From contig JAFGBY010000057.1 in the NCBI GenBank assembly GCA_016932915.1, forward strand, positions 1-34,511: 34,511 bases of DNA, given 5' to 3'. Position numbers and translations under genes: made by a program. Every line of letters begins with the position of its first letter. Positions within the stretch are counted from its first letter, which is position 1. The notes beneath the pieces were generated by a model. That model was given only the letters and a program-made list of their open reading frames with translations. It made no database searches and was not told where the DNA came from. This document shows positions 23,932-33,248 of this stretch, in pieces. This DNA is from Acidobacteriota bacterium. GTDB lineage: Bacteria; Acidobacteriota; DATKUA01; JAFGBY01.

Positions 23932-26331
23932 TTAATAGGAAACAAGTTTCAGTTTTTCAGAAAATAGTTTTAAAAATTCCCTATCCAGAATTTTGATGGA
24001 ATCGAATGAGTCGAAATGCTGCCTGAACTCTTCTTTTGATAGAGCGCAGCCGAGTGTAAGAGAGGTCAGATCTTTAATAAATTTCTCAGAATCGTCCTGT
24101 TGAATCGGTATCATCTGTTCGAGGGGTTTAATGGTAATTAGCTCTACTCTTTTTACCTTTAAAGATTTAAACGCCCAGCCACCGTTTTTAACAATGCCGA
24201 TAATACTTATATATTGCCTGCCGGTCTCGAATTTTTTCCTGTAAGCCTTGAAAATAAAATATGAATATCTGCCTTCTGCTGAGAGATTTTTTTCGAGTAT
24301 TATATCCAGCAGGTATGAGGTTGGAATCAACGTCACCTCGGTCTCATTCATGTTGGTAAGTAGATTTTCAAGCGATTTTTCAGCCGGGATTTTCTGCCAG
24401 ATATCGGCTGCATTGATCATATAACAGGAGATATTCGGAGTCAGGTTGGATTCATCGAAACCATATAACAAAAGCTTCGAAATCTTCCCTTCTTCCCATC
24501 CATCCGTGAGCAGCTGGAAATTCGCTTTGTTTATCTTTCCGTCCTCACTAACAAAATTGGGGTAATTTTCAGGATTATAATTTTTCGCATAACATCCGAA
24601 ACGGTTAATTATCTGGTCCCTGGTAGCCAGGTTCAATCTAAGCCTGTCGAGATAATAATTAAGTTTTACGGGTGGTATAGTTCCACCGGCGAAAGTAAAC
24701 CGGTACAGCTTCCGCATAAATTCCTTATCATCCGCTTCCTGCCCCGGAATCCATGAAGACAAATCCTGGATATCGATATGATAATCAAGAAGTTTTGAGG
24801 TAAAAATGCTGCTTTTCCGGAAAACTGCGATTTTACGTGTGGAGTTATATTTATTCAGCGAACGAGGAATTTCGATGAAGCTAAAGTCCTCGAATACCGG
24901 AAGGTTTTCCCCGGATGAAAAGAAAAACCTGGCGGCATCGCCGCGGAATAAAATCAGTATATCCTTATCTCCCATACCGTTAAAAGTTTGAACGAGGGTG
25001 TTATCATTTTTATAGAAATCGAGTTTATCCCGGATAAATGCAGTGACCACCTGCTCCGGGTAGCTGTAGGAAAGAAAATCTTCCTTCGATATCAGGAATC
25101 GCGAATTTTCATTATCTTTCGCGATATCGACAAGCAGATGGTACTTAGTTTTCAGATGAGGCTCGGTTACCTTCACCGATGTTTTCGCTGAGTTATATGA
25201 AGTAAAACACAGTGCGATTGAAAGAATAAATATGGCACAAAAAGCCGGAATCCTAATCCGGTTTTTTTCTTTTGCAACTCTATAGAGTTTTTGGAACGTC
25301 AGTATAATCCCCGTTCCAAGGAAAATCGCAAGGCCCGGGTAAAACGGGAACATGTATCGTACCAGCCTCGAAGCGGAGATGGATAAGAGAGCAAGCGGCA
25401 CAGCAAACCAGAGCAACGGGAAAAGCCATGTTGCATACTCCCTGTTCTTCCGGTTGAACAATATATAAAGAATCACCATCAGCGGCACCCAGAGAAACCA
25501 CTTCCCGGTAACATTCTGGATGTTATTGATATGCGCGAGCGGTTCATGGTAACCCGGCTGGCTGGAGAACCCTCCTGAAATCCGCTGGATCAATTCCACC
25601 CGGATGAAGTAGCTGATGTTTTTATCCTGCGCCAGGAAATATGGGACCAGCCAGAGTGCGACCAGCAGGCAGAAAATCAGGATGGTATAGATGAATTTCC
25701 TGTTGAATATCTTTTTATCTTTTATCAACAGGTAGAGATACACGATGAACAGTGCGATTAAAACGGCTATATGTTTATAATAAAAGGCGAATCCGGCGCC
25801 GAAAGCCGCCAGGAAGGGATACCATTTTTTCTCATAATATCGAAGTGTTCCCCAGAAGAGGATAAGCATCCCCATGAAAAACCCGGTATCATACCCGTTC
25901 ATCCTTGACCAGTAATCCCGGTATAGATCATAGAAGGTCATAAATATAAAGACAGATAACAGGGCAGCCCACCTGTTTTTGCTGAGTTCGTAAGAAATCT
26001 GGTAAAGGAATATTAGAGATACCAGGCCGAGCAGGGCGCTCATCAGCCGGAGCGAGAAACCGTTTACCCCGAAGATGTTTAGCGCTAACTTCTGGAGCCA
26101 GCTCTTAAGTGGTGGTTTAAAAAAATGCGGAAGGTCGTTTTTTTCCGCAGGGTACATGTTGTCGTTAACTGAATCCCTGATATCGATAAGGCTGTATATC
26201 GATTCATCGGGATAGTGGGGAGTATTTTTGCCCAGGTTGAAAAAGTTCAGGAAAATTGCAAATGCCGATATCACCAGCATTAATGTGATGAAGATAATGG
26301 ATGAGATTTTTTTCTGGTTTATTGCGGGCAT
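23932..26331 (-). CDS. GT39/PMT-family membrane glycosyltransferase (ArnT-like)
   Basis: 799 residues. About ten to twelve membrane segments fill the first half (to about 395), and a large soluble region follows. HYPDESIY (about 39-46) holds the Asp-Glu pair that these enzymes use, and HFFKPPL lies close after it as in ArnT-like proteins. These enzymes use a polyprenyl-linked sugar to decorate lipid A, proteins or other acceptors on the outer face of the inner membrane. The acceptor is not clear. The long soluble C-terminal half is bigger than in ArnT. It follows the MscS gene after 27 bases on the same strand; the start has no evident SD. Confidence 0.85.
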   Translation of the reverse strand: MPAINQKKISSIIFITLMLVISAFAIFLNFFNLGKNTPHYPDESIYSLIDIRDSVNDNMYPAEKNDLPHFFKPPLKSWLQKLALNIFGVNGFSLRLMSALLGLVSLIFLYQISYELSKNRWAALLSVFIFMTFYDLYRDYWSRMNGYDTGFFMGMLILFWGTLRYYEKKWYPFLAAFGAGFAFYYKHIAVLIALFIVYLYLLIKDKKIFNRKFIYTILIFCLLVALWLVPYFLAQDKNISYFIRVELIQRISGGFSSQPGYHEPLAHINNIQNVTGKWFLWVPLMVILYILFNRKNREYATWLFPLLWFAVPLALLSISASRLVRYMFPFYPGLAIFLGTGIILTFQKLYRVAKEKNRIRIPAFCAIFILSIALCFTSYNSAKTSVKVTEPHLKTKYHLLVDIAKDNENSRFLISKEDFLSYSYPEQVVTAFIRDKLDFYKNDNTLVQTFNGMGDKDILILFRGDAARFFFSSGENLPVFEDFSFIEIPRSLNKYNSTRKIAVFRKSSIFTSKLLDYHIDIQDLSSWIPGQEADDKEFMRKLYRFTFAGGTIPPVKLNYYLDRLRLNLATRDQIINRFGCYAKNYNPENYPNFVSEDGKINKANFQLLTDGWEEGKISKLLLYGFDESNLTPNISCYMINAADIWQKIPAEKSLENLLTNMNETEVTLIPTSYLLDIILEKNLSAEGRYSYFIFKAYRKKFETGRQYISIIGIVKNGGWAFKSLKVKRVELITIKPLEQMIPIQQDDSEKFIKDLTSLTLGCALSKEEFRQHFDSFDSIKILDREFLKLFSEKLKLVSY

Positions 26332-26358
26332 ATCATTAATCGGGCGTTTTACACTATT

Positions 26359-27249
26359 TTATTTCTTTTTGAAATGTTCGGGTATCTCTTCACCGATTTG
26401 ATGAATCCGGTAGGTCGGGTAAGCGAAATCAATTTCCGGATGCCTCGCAAACTCCAGGAGAACTTTCTGCGCAATAAAGTTTTCAGATGATCTCATTTTT
26501 CTTGTATCCGTCAGGTACCGCATATTAAGTTCCACACCGAAATCAATAATCTTTGTCCATACAATCGGCGTAAGGTTTTTATACTGTATGACGTGTTTAT
26601 CCGTGAGCTTTCTTATTTCCTCCCGCGCAGGCTCATCCACCTTCAATTCTTTTGAACGTAGTATTTCAGTCAGGATTTCTTTTGCCTTCTGCCAGTCGCT
26701 TTCAAATGTGACGACAATCGGTATCTCGTGCCACACATATTTAAAACCCTTGGTATAGTTATATACATTCTCATTGAAGACCTGGTCATTGGGAGCGTAA
26801 ACAATCCTGCCGGTGCTTTGTTCATCCTTAAACCAGTTTCCGACCTCGAGGAGGATTGTATAATATATAGTGATGTCGATAACATCACCGATCAGGTTGC
26901 CGATTTGAATCCGGTCGCCTATTTTGTATAGTTTTTTTGTAAGAATGATTATCCATGCGTAAATTTTGATTGCGGGCTTATGCAACGCTACAACTAATGC
27001 TGCGCCGAGGCCGCCAAGAATAGCGCCCAGAGCTGTAACGTTTTTAACCCAGTATATGGCTATAAAAATGACTGATGCGAATCCTATGATGTAGTAAATC
27101 AACTTCCGGTATGCATGCCGTTGAAAAATGTCATCGACTTTACGGTTTATAAGGATTTTAAGTAAAAAAGCTATCAGGTATAAGCCGACCACAACACCCA
27201 GAGTAATACCAGCGCGGATTAAAAGTGATGTGACTTCAGCATCTTTCAT
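26359..27249 (-). CDS. MscS-family mechanosensitive channel
   Basis: 296 residues. Two or three hydrophobic segments in the first 110 residues end in a pore helix rich in Gly and Ala (LGAILGGLGAALVVALHKP), followed by the beta domain (YKIGDRIQIGNLIGDVIDI) and the soluble cage domain. It opens under membrane tension to let out solutes. The N-terminus is of the small type. On the minus strand an extended -10 TGTTATAAT sits about 8 bases before the ATG and no SD is seen, so the transcript may have almost no leader. Confidence 0.88.
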   Translation of the reverse strand: MKDAEVTSLLIRAGITLGVVVGLYLIAFLLKILINRKVDDIFQRHAYRKLIYYIIGFASVIFIAIYWVKNVTALGAILGGLGAALVVALHKPAIKIYAWIIILTKKLYKIGDRIQIGNLIGDVIDITIYYTILLEVGNWFKDEQSTGRIVYAPNDQVFNENVYNYTKGFKYVWHEIPIVVTFESDWQKAKEILTEILRSKELKVDEPAREEIRKLTDKHVIQYKNLTPIVWTKIIDFGVELNMRYLTDTRKMRSSENFIAQKVLLEFARHPEIDFAYPTYRIHQIGEEIPEHFKKK

Positions 27250-27255
27250 TCAGCA

Positions 27256-27264
27256 ATTATAACA
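27256..27264 (-). promoter_or_regulatory. Extended -10 element next to the MscS start
   Basis: Minus strand reads TGTTATAAT, ending about 7 bases before the ATG. Transcription would begin at or next to the start codon (leaderless). Confidence 0.4.
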
Positions 27265-27373
27265 TTTCAGGGGACTTATTTAAATATTTATGTGTGATAA
27301 TTTTTACAGCCCTTGACCTGCCATGTACATACAGATAGAATCACTCCTTAATTTAAATGATTCATTATAAAGA

Positions 27374-28165
27374 ATGCTGAAAGATATCTGGGCTAACAGG
27401 ACATTAATCTGGGCGTTTACAAAGCGGGACCTGCGGGGGAGGTATGCGGGTTCTACAGTTGGTTTCCTCTGGAGCGTCATTCACCCGCTTGCGATGATCC
27501 TGGTTTATACAATTGTCTTTTCAGAGATCATGAAAACAAAACTCCCGGCTACCGCTGAACTGGGGCAAATGGGATACGTGGTGTATCTCTGCGCGGCGAT
27601 ACTACCATGGATATCGATGCAGGAAACACTAATACGTTCCTGTACGGTTTTTATCGAATATTCGGCTCTCATCAAAAAAGTTTCATTTCCCCCTGTTATT
27701 CTTGTCGCATATATAGTGACAGCGGGTTTTATTAATATGCTTATCAGCTTCGGTGTCTTTTTTATCATTATGTTTTTAACCGGTGTTGGATTTGGGATAC
27801 ATATCCTGCTCCTGCCGGTTTCTTTGCTGATTTATTATCTATTCACTTTTGCAATGGGCTTGATTCTCTCATCCGTGAACGTATTTTTCCGTGATATGCA
27901 GCAGATTGTATCAATTTTCCTGACGGTCTGGTTCTGGGTCACACCAATTGTCTACCTACCAAAAGCGTTGCCGGAAAATCTGAGATTTGTGACTGAGATG
28001 AACCCGATGAATTACCTGATGAATCTTTTCCGCGACCCTATTTTCGAAAACCAGTTTTACCACTGGAGAGAAGCAATACTTTTTACGATATCTTCATTAC
28101 TGTTACTGATAATCGGCCGCGCAATACATAAAAAACTGAGGAAACATATACCTGATGAAATCTGA
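27374..28165 (+). CDS. ABC polysaccharide exporter, permease subunit (Wzm-like)
   Basis: 263 residues, six membrane segments. The start (TLIWAFTKRDLRGRYAGS, VGFLWSVIHPLAMILVYTIVF) and the late FRDMQQIVSIFLTVWFWVTPIVY are signatures of ABC-2 exporters that move O-antigen, capsule or teichoic acid polymers across the inner membrane. It pairs with the ATPase next, with an 11-base overlap. No clear SD precedes the ATG. Biosynthetic genes for a polymer are not near; the GT39 gene upstream is on the other strand. Confidence 0.93.
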   Translation: MLKDIWANRTLIWAFTKRDLRGRYAGSTVGFLWSVIHPLAMILVYTIVFSEIMKTKLPATAELGQMGYVVYLCAAILPWISMQETLIRSCTVFIEYSALIKKVSFPPVILVAYIVTAGFINMLISFGVFFIIMFLTGVGFGIHILLLPVSLLIYYLFTFAMGLILSSVNVFFRDMQQIVSIFLTVWFWVTPIVYLPKALPENLRFVTEMNPMNYLMNLFRDPIFENQFYHWREAILFTISSLLLLIIGRAIHKKLRKHIPDEI

Positions 28166-29858
28166 TGATCTGGCTATTAAACTGACAAACGTACATAAGA
28201 AGTACAGACTCTACAGCAGCCCAATATCCAGGCTGAAGGAATGGATCACACTGGGTAAGAGGCCGACCCATCATGATTTCTGGGCGTTAAAGAATATAGA
28301 TCTTAAAATTAAAAAAGGCGAAGCGCTTGGTGTTATTGGCGAAAACGGTTCAGGGAAAAGCACCCTGCTAAAGATTATCTCCGGAACAGCTTGGCCTACA
28401 ATCGGAGAAGTCGAGACAAACGGCCGTATATCCGCACTGCTGGAGCTGGGAGCCGGCTTCCATCCTGATTTTTCCGGCAGGCAGAATATATATATAAATG
28501 CACGCCTGCTTGGATTGACCGATAAAGAGATCGATGAACGGTTTAATGATATCGTCCGTTTTGCTGAACTCGGACAGTTTATAGATGCCGCTGTGCGGAC
28601 ATATTCTTCAGGCATGTATGTGCGCCTTGGATTTTCGGTCGCCTCACATGTTTCCCCGGAGATATTGATTGTAGATGAAGCTCTCTCCGTCGGGGATGAC
28701 TATTTCCAGAAAAAATCGATTGACCGGATAAAAAAATTCCGCGATGAAGGAGTGACCGTAATTTTCGTATCGCACTCTATGCCGACGATTACCCGTTTCT
28801 GCGATCGCGCTATTTGGCTTCGTGAAGGAATCATCGAAGCTGAAGGCGAGGCCAAGGAGATCGTGAATGAATATCAGCGGTACTGCTACAGGCATACTTT
28901 CGAGCGGTTGAAATTGCAGGGAACTACAGATACAGAGCTTAAACCGGAAGAACAGCCGATACTTGAAGAACAGGTTTGGGGTTCGGGTAAAGTTAAGTTT
29001 ACGAAGGTCGCAATTCTGAATTCCAATGGGGAGGAAGTCCGTTCCCTGGAGCAGGGCGATGATGTTCGAGTTCGCCTCAGCTATTATGCATTTGAGAAAA
29101 TCAAGGAGCCGATATTCGGGCTCAATATCCATACCATACATGGTGTATATATCTACGGAACTAATAATTATAATATCCATCCAAATACTATCGAGTATAT
29201 CGAAGGCCCCGGTTATGTGGATTTCGACCTAACCAATATGATTCTGCATAAAGGAAAGTATTTCCTTTCAGCTATGGTATTTGATGAGCCTGATGACCCT
29301 TATTGGCAGAATCCATGTGATTGGCATAACCAGGCTTATGAGTTTATCGTGTTTGCCCCGACCGAGGCGCATGGATTGGTGGCTTTCCCGGGCAAATGGA
29401 GCGATCCAAAAATAATGGATAACGAATCAGAGTATGGTGTACCAGCTGAGATTGATCTTTCGAACCAGTGGCATTTTCATTTTCTGGATGCGAACTGGTA
29501 CAAACCGGAGAAGGATAAAGGGAATATTAAGTATTCGTGGTCCAAGGGAGATGCATCTTTTCTTATTTTACAGAAAAAAGGTAAAAAGAGTCTCAAGCTT
29601 AAGTTGAAAGCTGCACATCCGAAGATGAAGAAAAATCCGGTCACTGTAGATATTTTTATAAATGATAAAAAAATTGGGAATTATCTGTTTGCCGATACAT
29701 CCTGGCAGGAGGTTCAATTAAATTATGAGACGCCTGAAAAAGACCAGGTAGTAAAGGTAACTATAAAACCGGCTCGAACCTGGAGCCCAGCCGATATCGG
29801 CCAGGTAGGAGATGATCGGAAACTGGGTATAGCTTTATCACAAGCTTCTTTTATTTAA
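28155..29858 (+). CDS. ABC polysaccharide exporter, ATPase subunit (Wzt-like) with extended C-terminus
   Basis: 567 residues. The ATPase domain (about 1-245) has Walker A GENGSGKST, the signature YSSGMYVRLGFSVA, Walker B ILIVDEALSVGD and the switch His in VSHS. The Wzt C-terminal domain (about 265-400), a beta sandwich that reads the end of the O-antigen chain, follows. A further beta-rich domain (about 410-567) ends ARTWSPADIGQVGDDRKLG, a stretch of the type also found in glycan-related proteins, so it may be a second sugar-binding module. Usual Wzt proteins are about 400-430 residues, so this one is long. It is the exporter's coupling and recognition subunit. Confidence 0.92.
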   Translation: MKSDDLAIKLTNVHKKYRLYSSPISRLKEWITLGKRPTHHDFWALKNIDLKIKKGEALGVIGENGSGKSTLLKIISGTAWPTIGEVETNGRISALLELGAGFHPDFSGRQNIYINARLLGLTDKEIDERFNDIVRFAELGQFIDAAVRTYSSGMYVRLGFSVASHVSPEILIVDEALSVGDDYFQKKSIDRIKKFRDEGVTVIFVSHSMPTITRFCDRAIWLREGIIEAEGEAKEIVNEYQRYCYRHTFERLKLQGTTDTELKPEEQPILEEQVWGSGKVKFTKVAILNSNGEEVRSLEQGDDVRVRLSYYAFEKIKEPIFGLNIHTIHGVYIYGTNNYNIHPNTIEYIEGPGYVDFDLTNMILHKGKYFLSAMVFDEPDDPYWQNPCDWHNQAYEFIVFAPTEAHGLVAFPGKWSDPKIMDNESEYGVPAEIDLSNQWHFHFLDANWYKPEKDKGNIKYSWSKGDASFLILQKKGKKSLKLKLKAAHPKMKKNPVTVDIFINDKKIGNYLFADTSWQEVQLNYETPEKDQVVKVTIKPARTWSPADIGQVGDDRKLGIALSQASFI

Positions 29859-29890
29859 CCACTTCCAGAAAAATCCGAAAATCTAGTTTC

Positions 29891-29918
29891 TTGTTTTTAA
29901 AGACTGTTCTGATATAAT
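29891..29918 (+). promoter_or_regulatory. Sigma-70 promoter upstream of the small membrane protein
   Basis: TTGTTT (29891-29896), 16-base spacer, TATAAT (29913-29918), placed 35 bases before the ATG at 29953. Confidence 0.6.
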
Positions 29919-29952
29919 TATTTCATACCTTTAAATATAGGAGATTCTTGAA

Positions 29953-30141
29953 ATGAGAAATTTCGTTCTTCTTCTTATCGTTGCTGCCGCCATAGCTTTT
30001 ATTGTTGGAAGTATAACAGCTTTTCTTGGCAACATTTTTCTAATTCCTCCCGCCGGCTACTGGCGCGGTACTGTTGCACTGCTGGGATTTGCAATTGCCC
30101 TGATGCTTTTCTCGGATTTCACCAAGGGCAAGAAAAAATAA
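29953..30141 (+). CDS. Small two-helix membrane protein of unknown function
   Basis: 62 residues. Two hydrophobic segments (about 4-25 and 36-56) separated by a short PPAGYWRG loop, and a lysine-rich end (KGKKK) that should stay in the cytosol. TATAGGAG before the ATG and a good promoter make it a real gene. I do not recognise a family. It is followed after 31 bases by another small membrane-anchored protein and may form a unit with it. Confidence 0.65.
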   Translation: MRNFVLLLIVAAAIAFIVGSITAFLGNIFLIPPAGYWRGTVALLGFAIALMLFSDFTKGKKK

Positions 30142-30172
30142 TTACCTGATAATTCGATAGAAAATTAGACCG

Positions 30173-30649
30173 ATGATTAAAAAGGCGGCCATTGGCCTTG
30201 TAGTGATAATTGTCTTATATGTTGGAGGCTCTTACTTTTTCGGAAGCGAAGAATCTAAAATCAGGGATATTATTGAAGACGCCACCAGGGCAGTAAATAA
30301 TGAAAGTGTTGGCGATCTCTTTTCCGATGTTGCGCTTGAGTTCCAGGATGCAAGCGGAATAAAGTATCTACCGGCAAGATATATCATGACGAATTTTTTC
30401 AATCAGACTGATAACGTTAACCTGCGAGTTGAAATTGCCAGTGTGAATATTAACGGAAAGGAATCAACTGCGGAACTAAACCTGATTCTCAGCGGTTCTA
30501 AGGGAGGGAATAGTTACCATATCCTTGGAGAACCTGACAACCCAACTATTATTGTGTTAAGGCTCAAAAAAGGCATTACCGGCTGGAAAATCCATCGTAC
30601 TGAGAATATCAAGCCCTCACGGGAGTTCATTTCGGGTAAATCGAATTAA
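30173..30649 (+). CDS. Membrane-anchored NTF2/cystatin-fold-like protein, unknown function
   Basis: 158 residues. One N-terminal hydrophobic segment (about 4-23) acts as an anchor or signal, then a soluble alpha+beta region whose pattern (IRDIIEDATRAVNNESVGDLFSDV..., strands, ending GITGWKIHRTENI) looks like NTF2/SnoaL-type folds. No catalytic motif is visible. The start is an ATG at 30173 without a strong SD, perhaps coupled to the gene before it. Name and role are unknown. Confidence 0.6.
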   Translation: MIKKAAIGLVVIIVLYVGGSYFFGSEESKIRDIIEDATRAVNNESVGDLFSDVALEFQDASGIKYLPARYIMTNFFNQTDNVNLRVEIASVNINGKESTAELNLILSGSKGGNSYHILGEPDNPTIIVLRLKKGITGWKIHRTENIKPSREFISGKSN

Positions 30650-30691
30650 TATCCAATTCTCTCCTATATATTAGTTCTAAATGTATACCAC

Positions 30692-30720
30692 TTGACTTTG
30701 CACGCTCATCAATCTAAATT
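30692..30720 (+). promoter_or_regulatory. Promoter candidate for the hybrid kinase gene
   Basis: TTGACT (30692-30697), 17-base spacer, TAAATT (30715-30720), about 58 bases before the ATG at 30779. Confidence 0.45.
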
Positions 30721-30778
30721 AATTAGTGTAGAGGGGCAATTATCGTTTTCCTAATTACTCTATGTGGGAAATCTCTAT

Positions 30779-33139
30779 ATGAAAAGCAGTGCTGAAAAAA
30801 TTTATTCTCTTTTAGAGCGAATCAGCGATGACAATCTGAAATCAGAACTGCTGCAGGCTTATCTTGATTTAGCAAAATATGAAAGAAAATATCATCTGCT
30901 GGAGTCCATATCTAGTGATATCATCTGGGAACTTAATAAAGACGGAGTAATAACCTACGTTTCGACAAACACCGATGCTATTGTTGGGTATACACCGGAA
31001 GAACTTATCGGTAAGACAATATTCGAATTTATGGAACCTGAAGAATCCAGTAAAATGATGGAGATTTTTCGTCAAATTGCTTTAGCAAGTGGATCGATCA
31101 TGGATCTTGAAAGTAAGGTTATCCATAAAAATGGGGATAAAGTTACATTATTAGTAACAGGTGTTCCACTTATAAATGAGTATGGGGAGATTCAGGGATT
31201 CTGGGGATTAAACCGGGATATTTCCAGGAGGCTTTTAGCTGAACAAGCTTATGAAGAACGGGAAGCACAATTGCAGAGTATTTTCCGTTCAGCGCCTGTA
31301 GGAATAGGCGTTATTTCCAACAGGATTATGCAGTGGGCGAACAAACATGTATTGGATATGTCGGGATATACATTAGATGAAATGATTGGGAAGAGCACAA
31401 AAATCTTTTATGTATCTGAGGATGAATATTTGCGTGCAGGGAAAGAGCTTTATCAGCAAATACAAAAAAACGGTATAGGAAGCGTTGAGACACAGTTTCG
31501 AAAAAAAAATGGTGATGTAATCTATGTCATTATGAGTGCTTCACCTATTGATCCTTCAGAAACATATCAAAATGTGACATTTTCAATACTTGATATCACT
31601 GAAATGAAACAAGCAAGGGAAGAGCTGCGCAGGAGCGAGTTAAAATACAGGAATCTTATTGAAACAAGTCCCTTCGCTATTACTCTGATGAATCTTGAGG
31701 GAAAAATTGTTTTCACAAACAAAAAACTTTCTCAGATGCTTGGGTATGACAAACCGGAAGAACTAATAAATATATTTGCCTTGAACCTTATTGCACCTGA
31801 TGAAAGGAAAAGGATTGAAGAAACTTTCAGGGAGGTTATAGACTCGGATTCAGTGTACTCAGGGGAATTCAAACTTCTGAAGAAAAATGGAAAAGAAATA
31901 ATCTCTCATCTTACTGTAAACCTGATCCGTGATGATAAAGGTAGGCCTGAAACAATACTGAGTATTGCGCAAGATATTACTGAGAAAAAAATAATTGAGG
32001 GTGAATTAATTAGATTTGAGAAACTCGAATCCCTGGGAGTTTTAGCCGGAGGCATCGCGCATGATTTTAATAATATTCTAGCGGCATTATTGGGCAATAT
32101 AGACCTTGCAAGGCTTTATATAGATAACAGGAGTAAGCTGGAAGAAAATCTTCAAGAAGCAGAAAGAGCTATCAGCCAGGCGACTTCATTGACTCATCAG
32201 CTGTTAACTTTCTCAAAGGGTGGATCTCCAATTAAAGAAGCCACAGATATAGTCGATATAATCAAAGAGACTTCAAAATTTATTCTCAGAGGTTCAAGCG
32301 TTGTTTGTTCAATTTTACCCGGAGAGGATATTCCACCTGTTGATGTAGACAGGGGCCAAATCAGCCAGGTGTTTAATAATATTATTCTGAATGCTGAGCA
32401 AGCGATGGATAAACAGGGGGTGATAACGATTACAATTGAAAATTGTGATAAGCTTCCTGAAAAATTTCTTATGCCACCAAACAATCATAATTGGATAAAA
32501 ATCAGTATTATCGATCAAGGCAAAGGAATTTCGAAAGGGGACCAGGAAAAAATCTTTGATCCATTCTATACGACAAAAAAAACAGGTAGTGGGCTGGGAC
32601 TGGCAAGTACACATACTATTATTAAAAATCACAATGGGTTTATCGATGTGGAATCTGAACCGGGGGAAGGAGCAACCTTCCATATATATCTTCCATCCTC
32701 TGGGGGTAAAGTAAAGCACTCAGAGAAAAATGATTTAATTCAACCTCTATTCAGGAAGAAAATTCTCTTAATGGATGATGAAGAGATGGTACGTAATACT
32801 GCGTTTGGCCTACTCAGATATCTGGGTTATCACGTGGATATTTGTTCTAATGGGGATGATGCAATTAAAATGTACCATGAAGCGTTAAAAAAAGAGGAAG
32901 CATATCATATCGTTATTCTTGATCTTACTGTGCCTGGAGGTATGGGTGGTAAAGAAACTATGGAAAAGATTCTATCAATTCATCCAGAAGCGATAGGAAT
33001 AGCGACAAGTGGTTATTCCAATGATCCTGTAATGTCACACTACAGGAAATATGGCTTCAAGAATGTAATCTCAAAACCTTACAATCTTGAACAATTAAAT
33101 AAATTATTAAATGAAACAATCCTTTCTATAGCCGGTTAA
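30779..33139 (+). CDS. Soluble PAS hybrid sensor histidine kinase with receiver domain
   Basis: 786 residues from ATG 30779. The ORF track opens at a GTG (30764) without an SD, while GGGAA lies before the ATG. Three PAS domains (about 38-150, 165-280 and 285-405) come first, then HisKA with the phosphorylated His428 in GIAHDFNN, an HATPase domain (NAEQAM, DQGKGI, GSGLGLAS), and a receiver domain with MDDEE, the aspartate in ILDLTVPGG and the lysine in SKPYN. No membrane segment, so it senses a cytosolic cue or docks on another protein. No DNA-binding output and no partner regulator are next door. Confidence 0.93.
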   Translation: MKSSAEKIYSLLERISDDNLKSELLQAYLDLAKYERKYHLLESISSDIIWELNKDGVITYVSTNTDAIVGYTPEELIGKTIFEFMEPEESSKMMEIFRQIALASGSIMDLESKVIHKNGDKVTLLVTGVPLINEYGEIQGFWGLNRDISRRLLAEQAYEEREAQLQSIFRSAPVGIGVISNRIMQWANKHVLDMSGYTLDEMIGKSTKIFYVSEDEYLRAGKELYQQIQKNGIGSVETQFRKKNGDVIYVIMSASPIDPSETYQNVTFSILDITEMKQAREELRRSELKYRNLIETSPFAITLMNLEGKIVFTNKKLSQMLGYDKPEELINIFALNLIAPDERKRIEETFREVIDSDSVYSGEFKLLKKNGKEIISHLTVNLIRDDKGRPETILSIAQDITEKKIIEGELIRFEKLESLGVLAGGIAHDFNNILAALLGNIDLARLYIDNRSKLEENLQEAERAISQATSLTHQLLTFSKGGSPIKEATDIVDIIKETSKFILRGSSVVCSILPGEDIPPVDVDRGQISQVFNNIILNAEQAMDKQGVITITIENCDKLPEKFLMPPNNHNWIKISIIDQGKGISKGDQEKIFDPFYTTKKTGSGLGLASTHTIIKNHNGFIDVESEPGEGATFHIYLPSSGGKVKHSEKNDLIQPLFRKKILLMDDEEMVRNTAFGLLRYLGYHVDICSNGDDAIKMYHEALKKEEAYHIVILDLTVPGGMGGKETMEKILSIHPEAIGIATSGYSNDPVMSHYRKYGFKNVISKPYNLEQLNKLLNETILSIAG

Positions 33140-33248
33140 TTGTGATTTTTGCTTAATAGAAACAACCGGAGAAAAAAATATTCAGAGATATTGAATTAAA
33201 TTTTTATTCTGGTTAAATCTTCAATTCAGATGTTCAGGATGGATGGAT

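Noticed and set aside
33132-33169. CCGGTT/AACCGG hairpin after the hybrid kinase as a terminator
   Set aside because: Only 6 bp with a 26-base loop and followed by A-rich, not T-rich, sequence on the plus strand.
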